The notes under the pieces: generated by a model
Databases searched by the model: none
Told to the model about the DNA's origin: nothing
Seen by the model: the letters and a program-made list of their open reading frames with translations, nothing else
Program-made: the position numbers and the translations under genes
In this document: in pieces, positions 23,437 to 34,523 of the stretch
Position numbering within the stretch: the first letter of the stretch is position 1
Layout of the letters: every line of letters starts with the position of its first letter
DNA from: Adiantum capillus-veneris
Taxonomy: Eukaryota > Streptophyta > Polypodiopsida > Polypodiales > Pteridaceae
Direction: 5' to 3'
Assembly: GCA_014529385.2 (NCBI GenBank)
Contig: CM043953.1
Coordinates: 74,384,872 to 74,448,871, forward strand
Length of the DNA: 64,000 nt

Positions 23437-24039
23437 TTATTTAGGAATCCAACCCAATGTTTTCTTACATTTCTTGGAGCGAGTGGGGTGTCTCTTACAA
23501 GGATTCTGTTTTTTAGCGTAAAAAATGGTCGCTAAAGAAGATTTAGGAACCCACTTGTATGTTTTCTTTGTTATATTACAATGAGTCTTGTGTGTCTCGT
23601 GCTTTGTTTTAGCTACCAAAGTTGAAGCTCTAGAGAGTTGGGCTATAGGTACAGATGGTTCAACCTCTTGGACATGCAATATTTTGGGTTTTATTTCCTC
23701 AAGAGGTGATATCTCTTGGACTATCGCTTGAGTGGCAGGGCTAAGAGTTTGTTTTTCTATTGTGACACTTCCATTCCCCCAATCAATAGTGCATTTTCTC
23801 GCTATCATCCACGCGCGTCCTAGGGTTATATTGCCTTCCATAGTTCCAGCAGGCATGACAAAAAATTCTTGAGCTACGATCCCATTGTCATATCTGACAG
23901 AGGTGTGCGAGGTTCCAAATACCGTAGTTTTTTTCTTGTTGATACCCTTGACTTGGATGGTACTCTCACATAGAGATGGCTTTCCTAACTGACACCACAC
24001 TCCATATGATAGCAGATTATATTTAGCACATGTGTTCAA
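23437..24039 (-). pseudogene. Gypsy-2 retropepsin-like segment downstream of integrase
   Basis: Contains YNLLSYGVWCQLGKPSL, SVRYDNGIVAQEFFVMPA and GNITLGRAWMIARKCTIDW. These follow the plant retropepsin order of a N-LL-x-VxxxLG block, an F-x-V-MP block and an LGRPWL block. The upstream active-site Asp motif is not visible in this piece. It lies on the element strand directly after the integrase C-terminal region, the same relative place as the protease-like segment of Gypsy-1. Fossil. Confidence 0.5.
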
Positions 24040-24188
24040 TATGTGTTATATAGCACTTTCCCATAGTCGCTATTTAGCTCAATAGGGCATTGTAGAGGTG
24101 TGTCAAAGTCCAACCAATCATCCTGTGTTGCAAGTTGAAATGCATGTGTAACTCCAAGGTTGGCCTCTCATTGGCGTCTAATACGTTG

Positions 24189-24674
24189 CTATTGCTTCTT
24201 AGCCTCAGCTTGAACTTGTATCGTTTTCAATTTTGCTTGTGCCTTGGCTACCTTTTCTTTGATAGATGGCACATAGCTCCCTTGGCTTCTTAAAGGATCA
24301 TAGTAGCTTTCAAATTTACTCCCATAGAGGAATCCAATGGTTTCAACTCCATTAAGAGTTTCCACACGAATGGTACCTTGTGGGGTGATTTTGCATACTC
24401 TATATGGTCCTTTTCCCATATATTTCAACTTTTTCTTCTCGTTATTCCCTCCATACATAAGGACTTTATTCCCAACCTTGATATCCTTGTTCTTTAAATG
24501 ATGGTCAAACCATTTATTTCTCCTATCTTTCTCCACAAGTGCATTTTTCACAACCAATTGTTTTTGTTCATCTAACCTCTCAAGGATATATAAAAGCTCA
24601 ACTAAAGGGTTACCATCCCAATCTTCTTGTGAAGCTACCCCTGCTGACTTGTGGAGCTTCTTGTGAAAACACAA
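24189..24674 (-). pseudogene. Gypsy-2 integrase C-terminal region
   Basis: VGNKVLMYGGNNEKKKLKYMGKGPYRV fits the Gypsy integrase C-terminal beta-barrel region (V-x-V-L-x...K-x-GPYxV). It is preceded by a Lys/Glu-rich helix with ALVEKDRRNKWFDHHLK. A Gln/Lys-rich tail follows. Broken fossil. Confidence 0.75.
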
Positions 24675-24678
24675 GGAG

Positions 24679-25060
24679 CTAACCTTCTTGTGAAGCTACC
24701 CATAGAGCTGAGGTCAACTTCAAATACCAATCTGTGCAATGAGCTTCCACTATTTTGGTCAAGATAGAAATAAAAGTCTTGTTAGTGCTCTCAGCTTGGC
24801 CATTTGCTTGTGGATAATAAGATGTAGACTTATGGTGGGCTTTCATGAAGTTTGTAGTGAGTTCCTTTATCATTGGATTTATAAAATGAGTACCATTGTC
24901 ACTCACAATCTCAAGGGGACAACCAAATCGTGTAATAATGTTCTCAAAGAGAAACTTAGTGGCGGTTGACCTTGCATCAGCCTTGCGTGTCACCTTGGCT
25001 TCCGCCCACTTTGTCACATAGTCAGTGGCAACAATAATATATCAAGATCGAGTGTTACAA
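24679..25060 (-). pseudogene. Gypsy-2 integrase catalytic core
   Basis: MTKWAEAKVTRKADARSTA, then FGCPLEIVSDNGTHFINP, STSYYPQANGQAESTNKT and DWYLKLTSALW. This covers the second Asp (SDNG) and the Glu (QAEST) of the DDE triad. Confidence 0.9.
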
Positions 25061-25199
25061 GCTGCCGGACTAATTGGGCCTACAAAGTCTAAACCTCATT
25101 TTTCAAATGGTTGAGTCACTTTAATAGGATGTAAGAGCATCTTATCCTTTCGTTGTGTGATCTTGTAACGTTGGCATTCATCACACCCTTTTGCAAAAA

Positions 25200-25694
25200 C
25201 TAATGCATCTTTGAATAAGGTAGGCCACCAACAGCCTGATTGCAACACCTTTCTAGCAGTTAGTTTCCTTGAAAAATGTCCTTCGAATATACCATGTGGG
25301 CTTCTTGTAGTATGTGTAAATACTCATCTTCATGAGCACAACGTCTAAGAAGATCGTCCTTCCCTAGCTTGTAGAGAGTTCTTGCAATTAGAGAATAAGG
25401 TTCACATTCCTGTAATAGTTTTTGAGCTATATCCTTACGAAGCTCTTTGGATGAAAAACCATTAACTAAAAAGTTCACAATCTTCTCACTCCATTCAGGC
25501 ATGGTCTCGACTAGGAACAAGGAAGTATCGAGAAATTCGTCATCAATTCTAGTAGGGGATTCACCATTGGGTAGGTGAGACAAATGATCCACCATGACAT
25601 TTTTTTTATTAGGTCTCACCACAACGGTAAAATCTGAAGAAGAATTAACAACCATCATGTAATTCTTCCCGTGGAACAAGGTTTATTTACTAGG
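25200..25694 (-). pseudogene. Gypsy-2 RNase H end and integrase N-terminal region
   Basis: The piece nearest Copia-B reads VNSSSDFTVVVRPNKKNVMV and HLSHLPNG, the end of Gypsy RNase H. It continues into ARTLYKLGKDDLLRRCAHEDE and the integrase zinc region. Similarity to Gypsy pol stops exactly at the Copia-B duplication (25695) and resumes at 44023. Confidence 0.85.
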
Positions 25695-25699
25695 ACAAC

Positions 25700-25838
25700 T
25701 GTTGGGATTCAAGCCAACTGGCTGGACATCCCACTTGCTACTAACCCATCTACTAACTTAACCATTATACACTTATTCTTTAATACAACAGAATAAGGAG
25801 CTACAACTGGATAATGTTGCCGTGCACTCCACCCAAAT

Positions 25839-25937
<99 letters not shown>

Positions 25938-25978
25938 TCTCGCACTTGCACTCGTACACGCTTCCCGCGGCACCTTCA
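25700..25978 (+). repeat. Copia-B 5' LTR with (CT)n core
   Basis: TGTTGGGATTC...CACCTTCA. A (CT)n run of about 90 bp sits at 25843-25933. A matching run of about 70 bp is in the 3' LTR (43902-43974), so the microsatellite was part of the element when it inserted. Confidence 0.9.
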
Positions 25979-25980
25979 AC

Positions 25981-25992
25981 TGGTATCAGAGC
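25981..25992 (+). other. Copia-B primer-binding site
   Basis: TGGTATCAGAGC (initiator tRNA-Met type), 2 bp after the LTR. Confidence 0.9.
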
Positions 25993-27095
25993 AAGGTTTG
26001 TGCTTGCTGTTTTCGCGTCCGCGCACGGGTGCACTTTCAAAAGTGCAAATAGGTTTTGATTTTGGCATCGGAAAATTCAACGTTCCGAAAGCGTTTCCAT
26101 TAGGAGTCCTGGTGTTTTACCCCACTTTCAAAGCTGTTTGTCTAGTCAAAAGCTTCATCCGAGCTACGCTTCAGGAGTTGTATTTTTCAACTCCACTTTT
26201 GCTACAGCTACAGGTACAGGTAGAGGATACATGTGCAAGTTGTTCAGAGACTATTTTAGGATTGTATATAGCCATTTTATGGCTATTATGTGCTTTTGAG
26301 ACGGTGTTTATGGGATGATTAGGAGCACTTTTTGGCATCGACATTGTCTCAGGTTTTTCAGGCATCCATCACCTCACAGGTTCTTGCATACAAGGCCTCC
26401 AAGTTTCTTACAGGTTGCAGTGTTTAGCATCAGTACAGATTTTAGTGGGAGTACTTGATGCGGATATGCATTGTTTTGACACTTTTGATAGTGCTTGAGC
26501 TCTTTTGAGAGTGGTTTTACTCCCCTTAGGGATTTGTTTACTGCTTGCACATTTCGTTTGGAACTGTTTGAGCGCGTATACTGCACCTTGCAGTATTGTT
26601 GACAGTGGATGTACTTTGAGTTGCAAAAACTGCCATATGTACCTTTTGTGGAGCTGATTTGGCTTGTTTTTGGCAGTCCCGATCATTTCTGAGATTCAGT
26701 TTGGAGACCCTTTTTGAGACTGGGCTGGTTTCTTGTCTGCATAACCTTTTGTGAGGGTCGTTAGCGTGAGGTTTTCTGGATCTGGGGGATTCTCGAATGT
26801 TGAGATCCTTTCGGTGATACAGGTTGTTGGAGTACCCCTTTTTCGTGGCCTCGCCATAGGACATATATAGAGAGGGCTAGGTACATTTGACGCCGTGTTG
26901 GCAGTCTTGGGTCAAATTTTTGACTTTTTATGCATAGTTAGTGGTTGATGCACCTGTCTTATGCTCTGAGAGCATTACTTTTGATGCGTTACTGATCTCT
27001 TGTGACAGTTTTGGATTGAGATTTTGTCAGTTTTTCTCTCTGCCGAATTTTTCCCTGAATTACCAATGTTTATCGCTATATTATCTTTAGCTTGC
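25993..27095 (+). other. Copia-B untranslated leader
   Basis: About 1.1 kb between primer site and gag start, with no coding signal on the element strand. It shares the block GTTTTCGCGTCCGCGC (26009-26024) and other short blocks with the leader of Copia-C. Minus-strand ORFs here have no recognisable domain. Confidence 0.7.
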
Positions 27096-27099
27096 AACC

Positions 27100-27365
27100 A
27101 TGTCATCTAGTGGTGAAAAGAATATTTGCAATATCCAGAAATTTGATGGGACGAATTTTGCTATCTGGAAAAAGTAGATTCAAGATATTCTCATATAAAA
27201 AGGTCAGTTGGATCCTATCATGGAGCGCCCAAAGGGTGAGTATACATATGTTGAGTGGGAGAAACTTGATGTTAAGGACAAATCTACCTTCCGTTTGCAT
27301 TTGGCCAAATCTGTGTACTTTACTATAGTTGGAGAAAGGACTGCTAGAGATATATGGGATAAGTT
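27100..27365 (+). pseudogene. Copia-B gag N-terminal part, up to CACTA insertion
   Basis: Encodes ICNIQKFDGTNFAIWKK, WEKLDVKDKSTFRLHLAKSV and ERTARDIWDKF, the Copia gag start. Coding similarity stops at the CACTA end and resumes at 34774. Confidence 0.85.
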
Positions 27366-27377
27366 CACTACAAGAGG
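27366..27377 (+). repeat. CACTA left terminal inverted repeat
   Basis: CACTACAAGAGG, preceded by the target duplication GTT. Confidence 0.95.
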
Positions 27378-27390
27378 CTATTCATATTAG

Positions 27391-27490
27391 CGACGCTCAC
27401 ACAGCGACGCTCAAAAAAAAATTCCCGACGTCGCTATGAGCGTCGCAAATTTACAAAGAAATTTGCGACGCTCATAGCGACGCCGGCTGG
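27391..27490 (+). repeat. CACTA left subterminal repeats
   Basis: Five to six copies of AGCGACGCTC or its complement in about 100 bp, including a palindromic pair around 27430-27485. In En/Spm such motifs bind the TnpA-type protein. Confidence 0.8.
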
Positions 27491-27576
27491 GCTAAAAAAA
27501 TAACCGAGCGCGCCCAAAAACTCAGATCTTAGATCTGAATTTTTCGGCGCCCTCAAGCAAGGAGCAGGTAACGCTC

Positions 27577-27577
<1 letters not shown>

Positions 27578-27618
<41 letters not shown>

Positions 27619-27620
27619 CT

Positions 27621-27696
<76 letters not shown>

Positions 27697-27814
27697 AGAG
27701 GAAGGAGAGCCAGGTATGCTCCTTCCCTCTCCTCATTCTCATGTTCCCTTCCCCTCTTTCTCTCTCCCTCTCTCTCTCTCTCACACACACACATACACAC
27801 ACACACATAGTGTT

Positions 27815-27858
<44 letters not shown>
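27578..27858. repeat. (CT)n, (CA)n and (GA)n microsatellites in CACTA
   Basis: (CT)n about 27578-27613, (CA)n about 27623-27692, (CT)n 27758-27781, (CA)n 27781-27808 and (GA)n 27819-27858. Long Cys-Val and Leu-Ser ORFs over this region are artefacts. Confidence 0.95.
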
Positions 27859-27862
<4 letters not shown>

Positions 27863-27904
27863 AACATAAACAAAAACGCACACACACATACATAAACAAA
27901 GAAT

Positions 27905-28090
27905 GCACACACACATTGAGAGAGGAAAAGAGAGAGAGAGCATGCATAAACAAAAAACGCACGCATTGAGAGAGGAAAAGAGAGAGAGAACATGCATAAA
28001 CAAAAAACGCACACATTGAGAGAGGAAAAGAGAGAGAAAACATGCATACGATCCAAAAAAACGCACACACATTGAGAGAGAAAGAGAGAG
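27905..28090. repeat. Minisatellite of about 52-58 bp units
   Basis: Three and a half copies of a unit running from CATTGAGAGAGG through CATGCATAAACAAAAAACG. Confidence 0.8.
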
Positions 28091-28296
28091 AAACTAATTT
28101 AACGTCGTAGGAAACTAATTAAAATTAAAAGACCTAAAGATCTAGCCGACGAGGAGTTGAACTCAAGACCTATTATTCAAGAGGGAAATGGCATAATCAA
28201 TCTATCATACTTGGCATGGGTGATAGAAAGGTTATACCATTTTTCTCTTTTTATTGGCACACACATCCACACACGCGCACACACACAAGAAGAAGA

Positions 28297-28480
28297 GAGT
28301 TATAACGTCGTAGGAAACTATCCTAAAAGACGTTAAAGATTAGGTTAGATGTAGACTTACGTTAAATTAGATTTAGGTTTATTTAAGTTTAATTAGATTA
28401 GATTTAGGTTTATTTTTAACTAGATTTACGTTTATTTACGCTAGATTTAGATTTACGTTATATTAGATTAGATTTAGGTC
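28297..28480 (+). repeat. Direct repeat left of the captured HIPP fragment
   Basis: TAACGTCGTAGGAAACTATC, then TTAGGTTAGATGTAGACTTA and TTAGATTTAGGTTTA runs. A close copy lies at 29057-29185. The last 41 bp (28439-28479) recur at 28920-28963. Confidence 0.75.
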
Positions 28481-28840
28481 TCCATAGACTGCGATGCCTG
28501 CATGAAGCGGGTGAAGAAAGCCCTCAATGGAATATAGGGTATTGCTGCCTTCACTCATGGTGGGCTCCGTCGATCCAAAAGTACTGGTGAAATGTCTTCA
28601 GAAGATAGGGAAGAAGGTGGATCTTCAGGGCGGCAAGAGTCACTACATCCCCGACACAATGACCATCTAGACAACCTCTAGTCATTCAACAGCAACTTCA
28701 AAGTTAGTAACAAGAGCAAGAACGGTCTAAAGGGCCAATTGCTGTCGTCAGATGTGGATGGAGATGAGGCAGCGTCACCGTCGGAAGTTAACTCTCACAT
28801 CTTTAGTGATGAGAATGCCAACTCTTGCCGAGTTATGTGA
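28478..28840 (+). pseudogene. Captured host fragment: heavy-metal-associated isoprenylated plant protein (HIPP-type)
   Basis: Encodes VSIDCDACMKRVKKALNGI, matching the HMA metal-binding site (CxxC followed by KVKKAL). GSVDPKVLVKCLQKIGKKVD follows, the second half of the HMA fold. A polar spacer SFNSNFKVSNKSKNGLKGQ leads to the C-terminus SCRVM and stop, a CaaX-type prenylation signal. HIPPs bind metals at the plasma membrane or nucleus through this combination. The three blocks are in three frames and a TAG (28535-28537) replaces a likely Gln codon, so it is a decayed copy. There is no transposon coding similarity. It lies between direct repeats inside the CACTA and ends 766 bp before the TnpD start, so it is a captured host gene piece rather than an element gene. 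Confidence 0.75.
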
Positions 28841-28971
28841 AAAATTATGTGTTAAATCAATTTTAAGGTTCTTATAATCCCTGTTAGTTTAGTTCTTTGT
28901 TTTTAATATAACATAATTTACGTTAGATTTAGATTTATGTTATATTAGATTAGACTTAGGTTTATTTAGGT

Positions 28972-28977
<6 letters not shown>

Positions 28978-29043
<66 letters not shown>
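28978..29043. repeat. (CA)n microsatellite in CACTA
   Basis: About 33 CA units directly before the second copy of the TAACGT(C/T)GTAGGAAA direct repeat. Confidence 0.95.
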
Positions 29044-29045
<2 letters not shown>

Positions 29046-29056
29046 GAAGAAGAGAG

Positions 29057-29185
29057 TTTTAACGTTGTAGGAAATTATCCCAAAAGACGTTAAAGATTAG
29101 GTTAGATGTAGACTTACATTAAATTAGATTTAGGTTTATTTTTAGTTAGATTTACGTTTATTTAGATTTACGCTTATTTACGTTA
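29057..29185 (+). repeat. Direct repeat right of the captured HIPP fragment
   Basis: Close copy of 28297-28440 in the same orientation, also preceded by (CA)n and AAGAAGAAGAGAGTT. Confidence 0.8.
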
Positions 29186-29477
29186 GATCGAGTCCACGCA
29201 AGAATTACTTACGGTTTAGGGTTTAGAGTTAGACGAACAGTGAAAAGATCTACTGTGAAAAGATGTTAAGATGCTGTGAAGTGCTACAGCTAGAGAAGAG
29301 GCAAAGGGGTTTTGTCCACTACATGCAGTATCATGTAGACGTGGGTGTGTAGATTTCTTGTACCCACAAATATAGGTATTGACCAATAAAGACGAGATTA
29401 TAACCCGGTGGTTCTGATCTCCGTGCACCTCTAGACCGAGGTGTGCGGGGATTGGACATGACTAGAGAATGTGAGGT

Positions 29478-29478
<1 letters not shown>

Positions 29479-29540
<62 letters not shown>
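29479..29540. repeat. (GA)n microsatellite in CACTA
   Basis: About 31 GA units, 66 bp before the first TnpD ATG. Confidence 0.95.
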
Positions 29541-29543
<3 letters not shown>

Positions 29544-29605
29544 GACGAAGAATGCCAATAGAATATTAAATTTGTTGTCCAGGTTATAAGATTTTTATCC
29601 TCATT

Positions 29606-32600
29606 ATGAGTAGTGACGAGGATGTGGGACCGTCCAACCGAAACACCTATCTCTCAACGAGGGTCTTATGTCCTTGTAATCAATGCAAGCATGCTGTGCC
29701 ACGGACAAGACGTGTTTCTTTGCAGCACGTTCGTGAATTTGGCAAGTTCGATCCATCTATTATAGATCGAGTTGTTGCCAATTATAACTCGTCGGACTCT
29801 GACGCTGGTCAACAAGCAGCAATCTTGCAACCCAATAGACGTGTTCGCAGGCACTTTGGTCAAGCAGCATATGTGAGGCCACAAGATGTAGCCTCTGACA
29901 GCTCGGGGGATGATCATGCAGAGCACATTCCCAACGAGGCAATGTTTGAGCCCGAGATTGATGAAATGATCGAGACGATCATGGATTCAGAAAGGCTTAT
30001 CTATGATGATATGAAAAGTGAAGCCGATACGCCATTGTATAATGGAGCACGTATGTCTAGATTGAAAGCACTCCTGGTTCTTCTCAACATGCAGGCAAAG
30101 TTTGGATGGAGTGACACTAGCGTCACAACGCTTTTCAGGTGATCTATTACAATTAGTTTACTTTAATAAAACTCTAAATGTATAATGATCTGATAGATTT
30201 TTACACGACTGTATCGTATTTTTATGTTGTGTAGATTGCTTAAAGAGCACATACTACCAGCTGACAATGTGATGCCAGATTCCCGAGATGAAGCAAGAAA
30301 GATTTTGCGAAACTTGGGGATGGATTACAATTCTATCCACGCTTGTCCTAATGACTGCATTCTTTTCAGAGGGGAATAGATAGACATGGAGAAGTGTCCG
30401 AAATGTGATTCCGAAAGATATCGAGTAGATCTCCACGGGACAAAAATTCCACAAAAGGTTTTGCGACATTTTCCTCTGCTTCCTCGCATCAAGCATTTCT
30501 TCGAATGTAAGTCCATGGCCGCCCTAGCATCATGGCATGAGGAGAATAAATCTTCGGATGGTGTGCTACGAATTCCTGCAGATTGCGCAGCCTGGAAACA
30601 TATAGATGGAACATGGTCGGATTTTGCCAGGGAAGCTCGAAATTTGCGCTTAGGCCTGGCTATGGATGGCGTAAATCCATTTGGTCAAAGATCAACATCT
30701 TACAGTGTATGGCCCGTTGTCATCGTCAACTACAACATTCCTCCGTGGTTGACTACGAAGAAGGGGCACCTACGGCTAAGCTTGATTGTGCCAGGGCGAT
30801 ATAAAGTGGGGAATATGGATGTGTATCTTCGTCCACTATTGGAAGAGCTACAACAATTGTGGATTGGCATAGAGGTGGTGGATATGAGCCGACACACAGG
30901 ACGACGGAATGCTTTGATCAGAGGCATTCTAATGTGGACCATGCATGACTATCCCGGGCTAACAGAATGCTCAGGTGATCTATTGACACTCCTCACTCAG
31001 ACACTGTAAATCTTGTTTTTTCCCATAGTTGATCTATTATCATGTGTATACATGCAGGGCTTCAAACAAGCGGATACAGAGCATGTGTCACATGTGGACC
31101 TAGACTGAATGCACGTAGGGCACCCTCACTGAAGAAGCAAATCTACGCAGGTCATCAAGCGTATCTTCCAGAGAATCATGTGTTACGCGACGGCTTTTTG
31201 GGAAGAGAGCCACCAAGGATGTCTGCAGAAGCATGGTTAGAGCAGAAGGAGATGTGCGATGACGGATTGCCTCCAGGGATGAAGAGACTATCTCTATGGT
31301 ACGAGTTACCATACTGGCCCCGACTCATGATCAATCACTTGCTCGATCCAATGCACATATTCAAGAATGTGTGTAATCTACTATGGGACCATCTGACCGG
31401 CAAGAAAGATACTTTGGGAGCCAGAGTTGACCTTAGAAATGTGGATCGTATGGAGCAATATTGGCCGCAAACAGCGTCTGATGGATTGATAAAACTCCCT
31501 AAAGCACCATGGATTTTCACAGGAGCCCAAGAACGCAAAGTAAAAGAGACCATTCGATCTTTGCGGACCCCCACTGGCGTAATGCACTCGCTCCGAACGT
31601 GTTTTACTAAAGAAGGAAAGCTTACCGGTTTGAAGTCACACGATTGGCATAAAATGTGTCAGGTACGTTCATAGTGGACTTTAATATCATTGCATAAAAT
31701 GTGGACTTTAATATCATTGCTGCACATACTTTACAGTTTATTTTACCGGTTGCCATTGAGGGATGTTTGTCTCTCGACATCCGTAACACAATCTACAAAC
31801 TTGCAAAGCTGGTGCAATGGATCTCACAAAAGGAGATCAACGTAGACTCCATACCATTCGCCAAACTAAATGCTGCGGAGCTTGTGTGCATGTTTGAGAA
31901 ACATTTTCCTACTACCATGCTAACCATTCAGGTGCATCTTCTTGTTCACATAGTTGATGAGGTGGAAATAGCTGGCACAGTTCATTCCAGATGGATGTTC
32001 TTCTTAGAACGTTCATGAAAACGCTTAAGGGATATGTGCGTCAAAAGGCACGTCCGGAGGGTAGCATGGCAGAAGGTTGGTTGGTATCAGAGTCCCTAGT
32101 GTACATTGGAGAGTGGCTAGACGGATTTGATAAAGCCCGGGACACGCTATGGCAAACCATAGATGATGAGCGCATATCTGGGATTGTCATGTGCAATCTC
32201 GGTGTTGAGAAGAAGATGACGGAAGATCTAGAGGCTAAAATCAACCGATTTTGCATGCTTCACAATCCAGTGATGCAAAAGTGGATTTCACAATATGAGG
32301 ATGCAAAGCAAGAGCGACAAAGGGCACGAATCGAGTGGAGACGGGGAAGACGACCACCGATGCACTATCCAGTGGTTCTGGAGAGCCTACCAACCTTCAT
32401 GAGCTTAAGATGGTTGCACAACCAATTGAAAAGCGCACAACAATGCGGTGACGAAGTGACTGAGGAAGAGTGGGAGTACTCTCGGGGTTGCGCGACCAAG
32501 GTAAGTTTGCAATGTACGACTAGCAAGTGACTTTATTTATAAACGTTTGAACGGCCACTCATAATCTTTGTTCGTTGTAGTATAAGTCATACACAACAGC

Positions 32601-33475
32601 ATGGTGTAAAGGTCCACATTTTAGGGTGGAACGAATCGACAAAAAGCGTTTTACTCAAGATTGTGGAATCATGGCAAAATTTGAACAGTCTAGTCGACGA
32701 CGTTCCTCTGATGCAGATCCTGTGGTGGCGGAACTCACTTACTTCGGCACGCTGCAAGAGATTTTGAGGATCGATTACAGAGGATTTTTTGTCGACTTGT
32801 TCGACATGCAATGGTTCAAGATAATCATGGAGGGTCGCAACGCTACTGTGCGTAGAGGAGAGTCTGGTTTTCTTGAGGTGGATTCTACTAAGAAATGGAC
32901 TGACCTAAGAGACACTTTCGTACTACCCGAGCATTGTGAACAAGTAAGTATGTAAATAGTTAACATCCCCCTTTTACAAGTTATGTGCTTGAAAGCTCTC
33001 ATGTAAGTTATGTGGCTCTGGCAGGTAATATTTCATCCTACAAAGTCTACATCAAACTGGTGGTACGTCATAGAGGTAGCCCCTCGTAGTGCAAGGACGT
33101 ATGAAGGCTACCATGTGCCAATCACAACGGCATCAATGGAGGAGATCAGAGAAGATGCTCAATCAGAAGCCGCTGCGGTGGTGCCAGACGAGCATCAAGA
33201 TGCTACTACTCTATATGGGGTGCATGCAGAGGAGCTACAAAATGAAACAGAGGATATGTGTTTAAATGGAGAGCTTTGCATGCAGAGGAGATCAGAGAAG
33301 ATGCTCAATCACAACGGCATCAATGGAGGAGATCAGAGAAGATGCTCAATCAGAAGCCGCTGCGGTGGTGCCAGACGAGCATCAAGATGCTACTACTCTA
33401 TATGGGGTGCATGCAGAGGAGCTACAAAATGAAACAGAGGATATGTGTTTAAGCTGTTTAGACACTACATACTAA
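29606..33475 (+). pseudogene. tnpD: CACTA transposase, TnpD type (Transposase_21, DUF4218, DUF4216)
   Basis: A multi-exon gene. Proposed exons with GT-AG borders: 29606-30138, 30235-30974, 31058-31662, 31737-32500, 32581-32943, 33025-33475. Exon 1 has the transposase-associated zinc block CPCNQCKHAVPR. Exons 2-3 carry the core: CPKCDSERYRVD, LGLAMDGVNPFG, YSVWPVVIVNYNIPPWL and YELPYWPRLMINHLLDPMH. Exon 4 carries DUF4218: FILPVAIEGCL, HLLVHIVDEVE and GYVRQKARPEGSMAEGW. Exons 5-6 carry DUF4216: FGTLQEILRIDY and SNWWYVIEVAPR. TnpD cuts and joins the element ends. There is an in-frame TAG at 30377-30379, a frame change near 32010 and a 146-bp tandem duplication in exon 6, so this copy looks disabled. 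Domain names are from remembered family motifs. Confidence 0.85.
33120..33452 (+). repeat. 146-bp perfect tandem duplication in TnpD last exon
   Basis: 33120-33265 and 33307-33452 are identical by eye, spacing 187 bp. The 41-bp spacer itself repeats GCATGCAGAGGAG and GATCAGAGAAGATGC. Confidence 0.9.
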
Positions 33476-34160
33476 ACAAATGGAGTGAAGTACCAAGTGA
33501 TTTTAAAAACAGAGTCAACAGTATACTTCATGATGAGTTTCCCGTTCCAACACGGGATCAGCGCTTCAATGAAGACCTGATGAAGATGCGAATGCGCGAA
33601 TACTGCAAACACAAGCGTTCCGAAGTGCAAAAAGAAATCAAGAATGGGTGGAACAGGCCAGATTGGCTGGCCAAAGAAGATTGGAAGAATGCGAAGAAAG
33701 CAGCGCGCGAGAATCCCGACAAGTGGAAGCAACAAAAGGATGCAGCCAGAGCGCGAGTAGAGGCAGGGAGCTCGCACCACTTGGGGAGCGGTGGATGGGC
33801 ATCATTTGAGGCCGATTTTGTAAGTGTTTTCACATTGCTCTTTATGTTCGATAGTTTAGGGTTTATGAGTTTTTTAATTCTAACATAATGAAATCTTTGT
33901 ATGTTTTGACAGTGGTCGATGACAGGACGTGATCCCACACCGTACGAGCGCGAGTACGCAGGCAGGAAGGGCTTAAACGCCCTGATGGACATTCTCAGTT
34001 CTCGCGGCGGCATGGTTAGTATTAGGGTTTACTCTTTTCTATTTTTTGTATTGTTTTATAAATGTCGTTATATGTTTATACTTACTGAAAGCTGTCTTAT
34101 TGTCGTTTTTTGCAGAATCCGACAGATACGCCGCTTGGACGCGATGAGATGTCTGACTAG
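33454..34160 (+). CDS. CACTA second protein, Transposase_24-type C-terminal exons
   Basis: Three exon-like pieces with clean GT-AG borders and matching phase: about 33454-33819, 33913-34014 and 34116-34160. They encode WSEVPSDFKNRV, the basic helix block NGWNRPDWLAKEDWKNAKK, GSGGWASFEADF joined to WSMTGRDPTPYEREYAGRKG, and the terminus NPTDTPLGRDEMSD. This order matches the plant Transposase_24 (En/Spm, TnpA-like) family, which binds subterminal repeats. The start is uncertain: it may be a separate gene whose 5' exon is disturbed by the 146-bp duplication, or the tail of a TnpD fusion transcript. No internal stop is seen from 33454 on. Confidence 0.6.
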
Positions 34161-34523
34161 ACGACGTCAGTTTAGCCGTAGCTAGATAGCATTAGTTTAG
34201 GGTTTCTCATAGCTTATGTATCATGAGACGGATTTTATACGTCTTTTTGAACCATGTATATTATTACATTTGTCACCGCAGTTCCTTTTGCCAATCAATT
34301 CTTTATGCCTATGATGTTGTACAATTGTCATTATTACATTTGCCAATCAATTCATTTTGCCTATGATGTGTACAATTGTCAATTTTGCAAACAATGCATC
34401 TTGTGGGTGACTATTTTGGGTGTATTATCTACCCTTGCACTTTTTTTAAAAAGTGAATCAAGTACAATATGGTTGATGGGTGGCAGGGCATTCAATGCCC
34501 TGCCACCAAAAAAAATTTCTCTC

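Noticed and set aside
26374-26864. Overlapping minus-strand ORFs in the Copia-B leader
   Set aside because: No domain, three mutually overlapping frames, and antisense to a known leader region.
27434-28072. 212- and 182-codon minus-strand ORFs rich in Cys-Val and Leu-Ser
   Set aside because: They consist of microsatellite and minisatellite DNA inside the CACTA element.
28135-28215. tRNA-like stretch with GAGTTGAACTCAAGACC, resembling a T-arm complement
   Set aside because: No acceptor stem pairing or complete cloverleaf can be made by eye; probably chance or a very old remnant.
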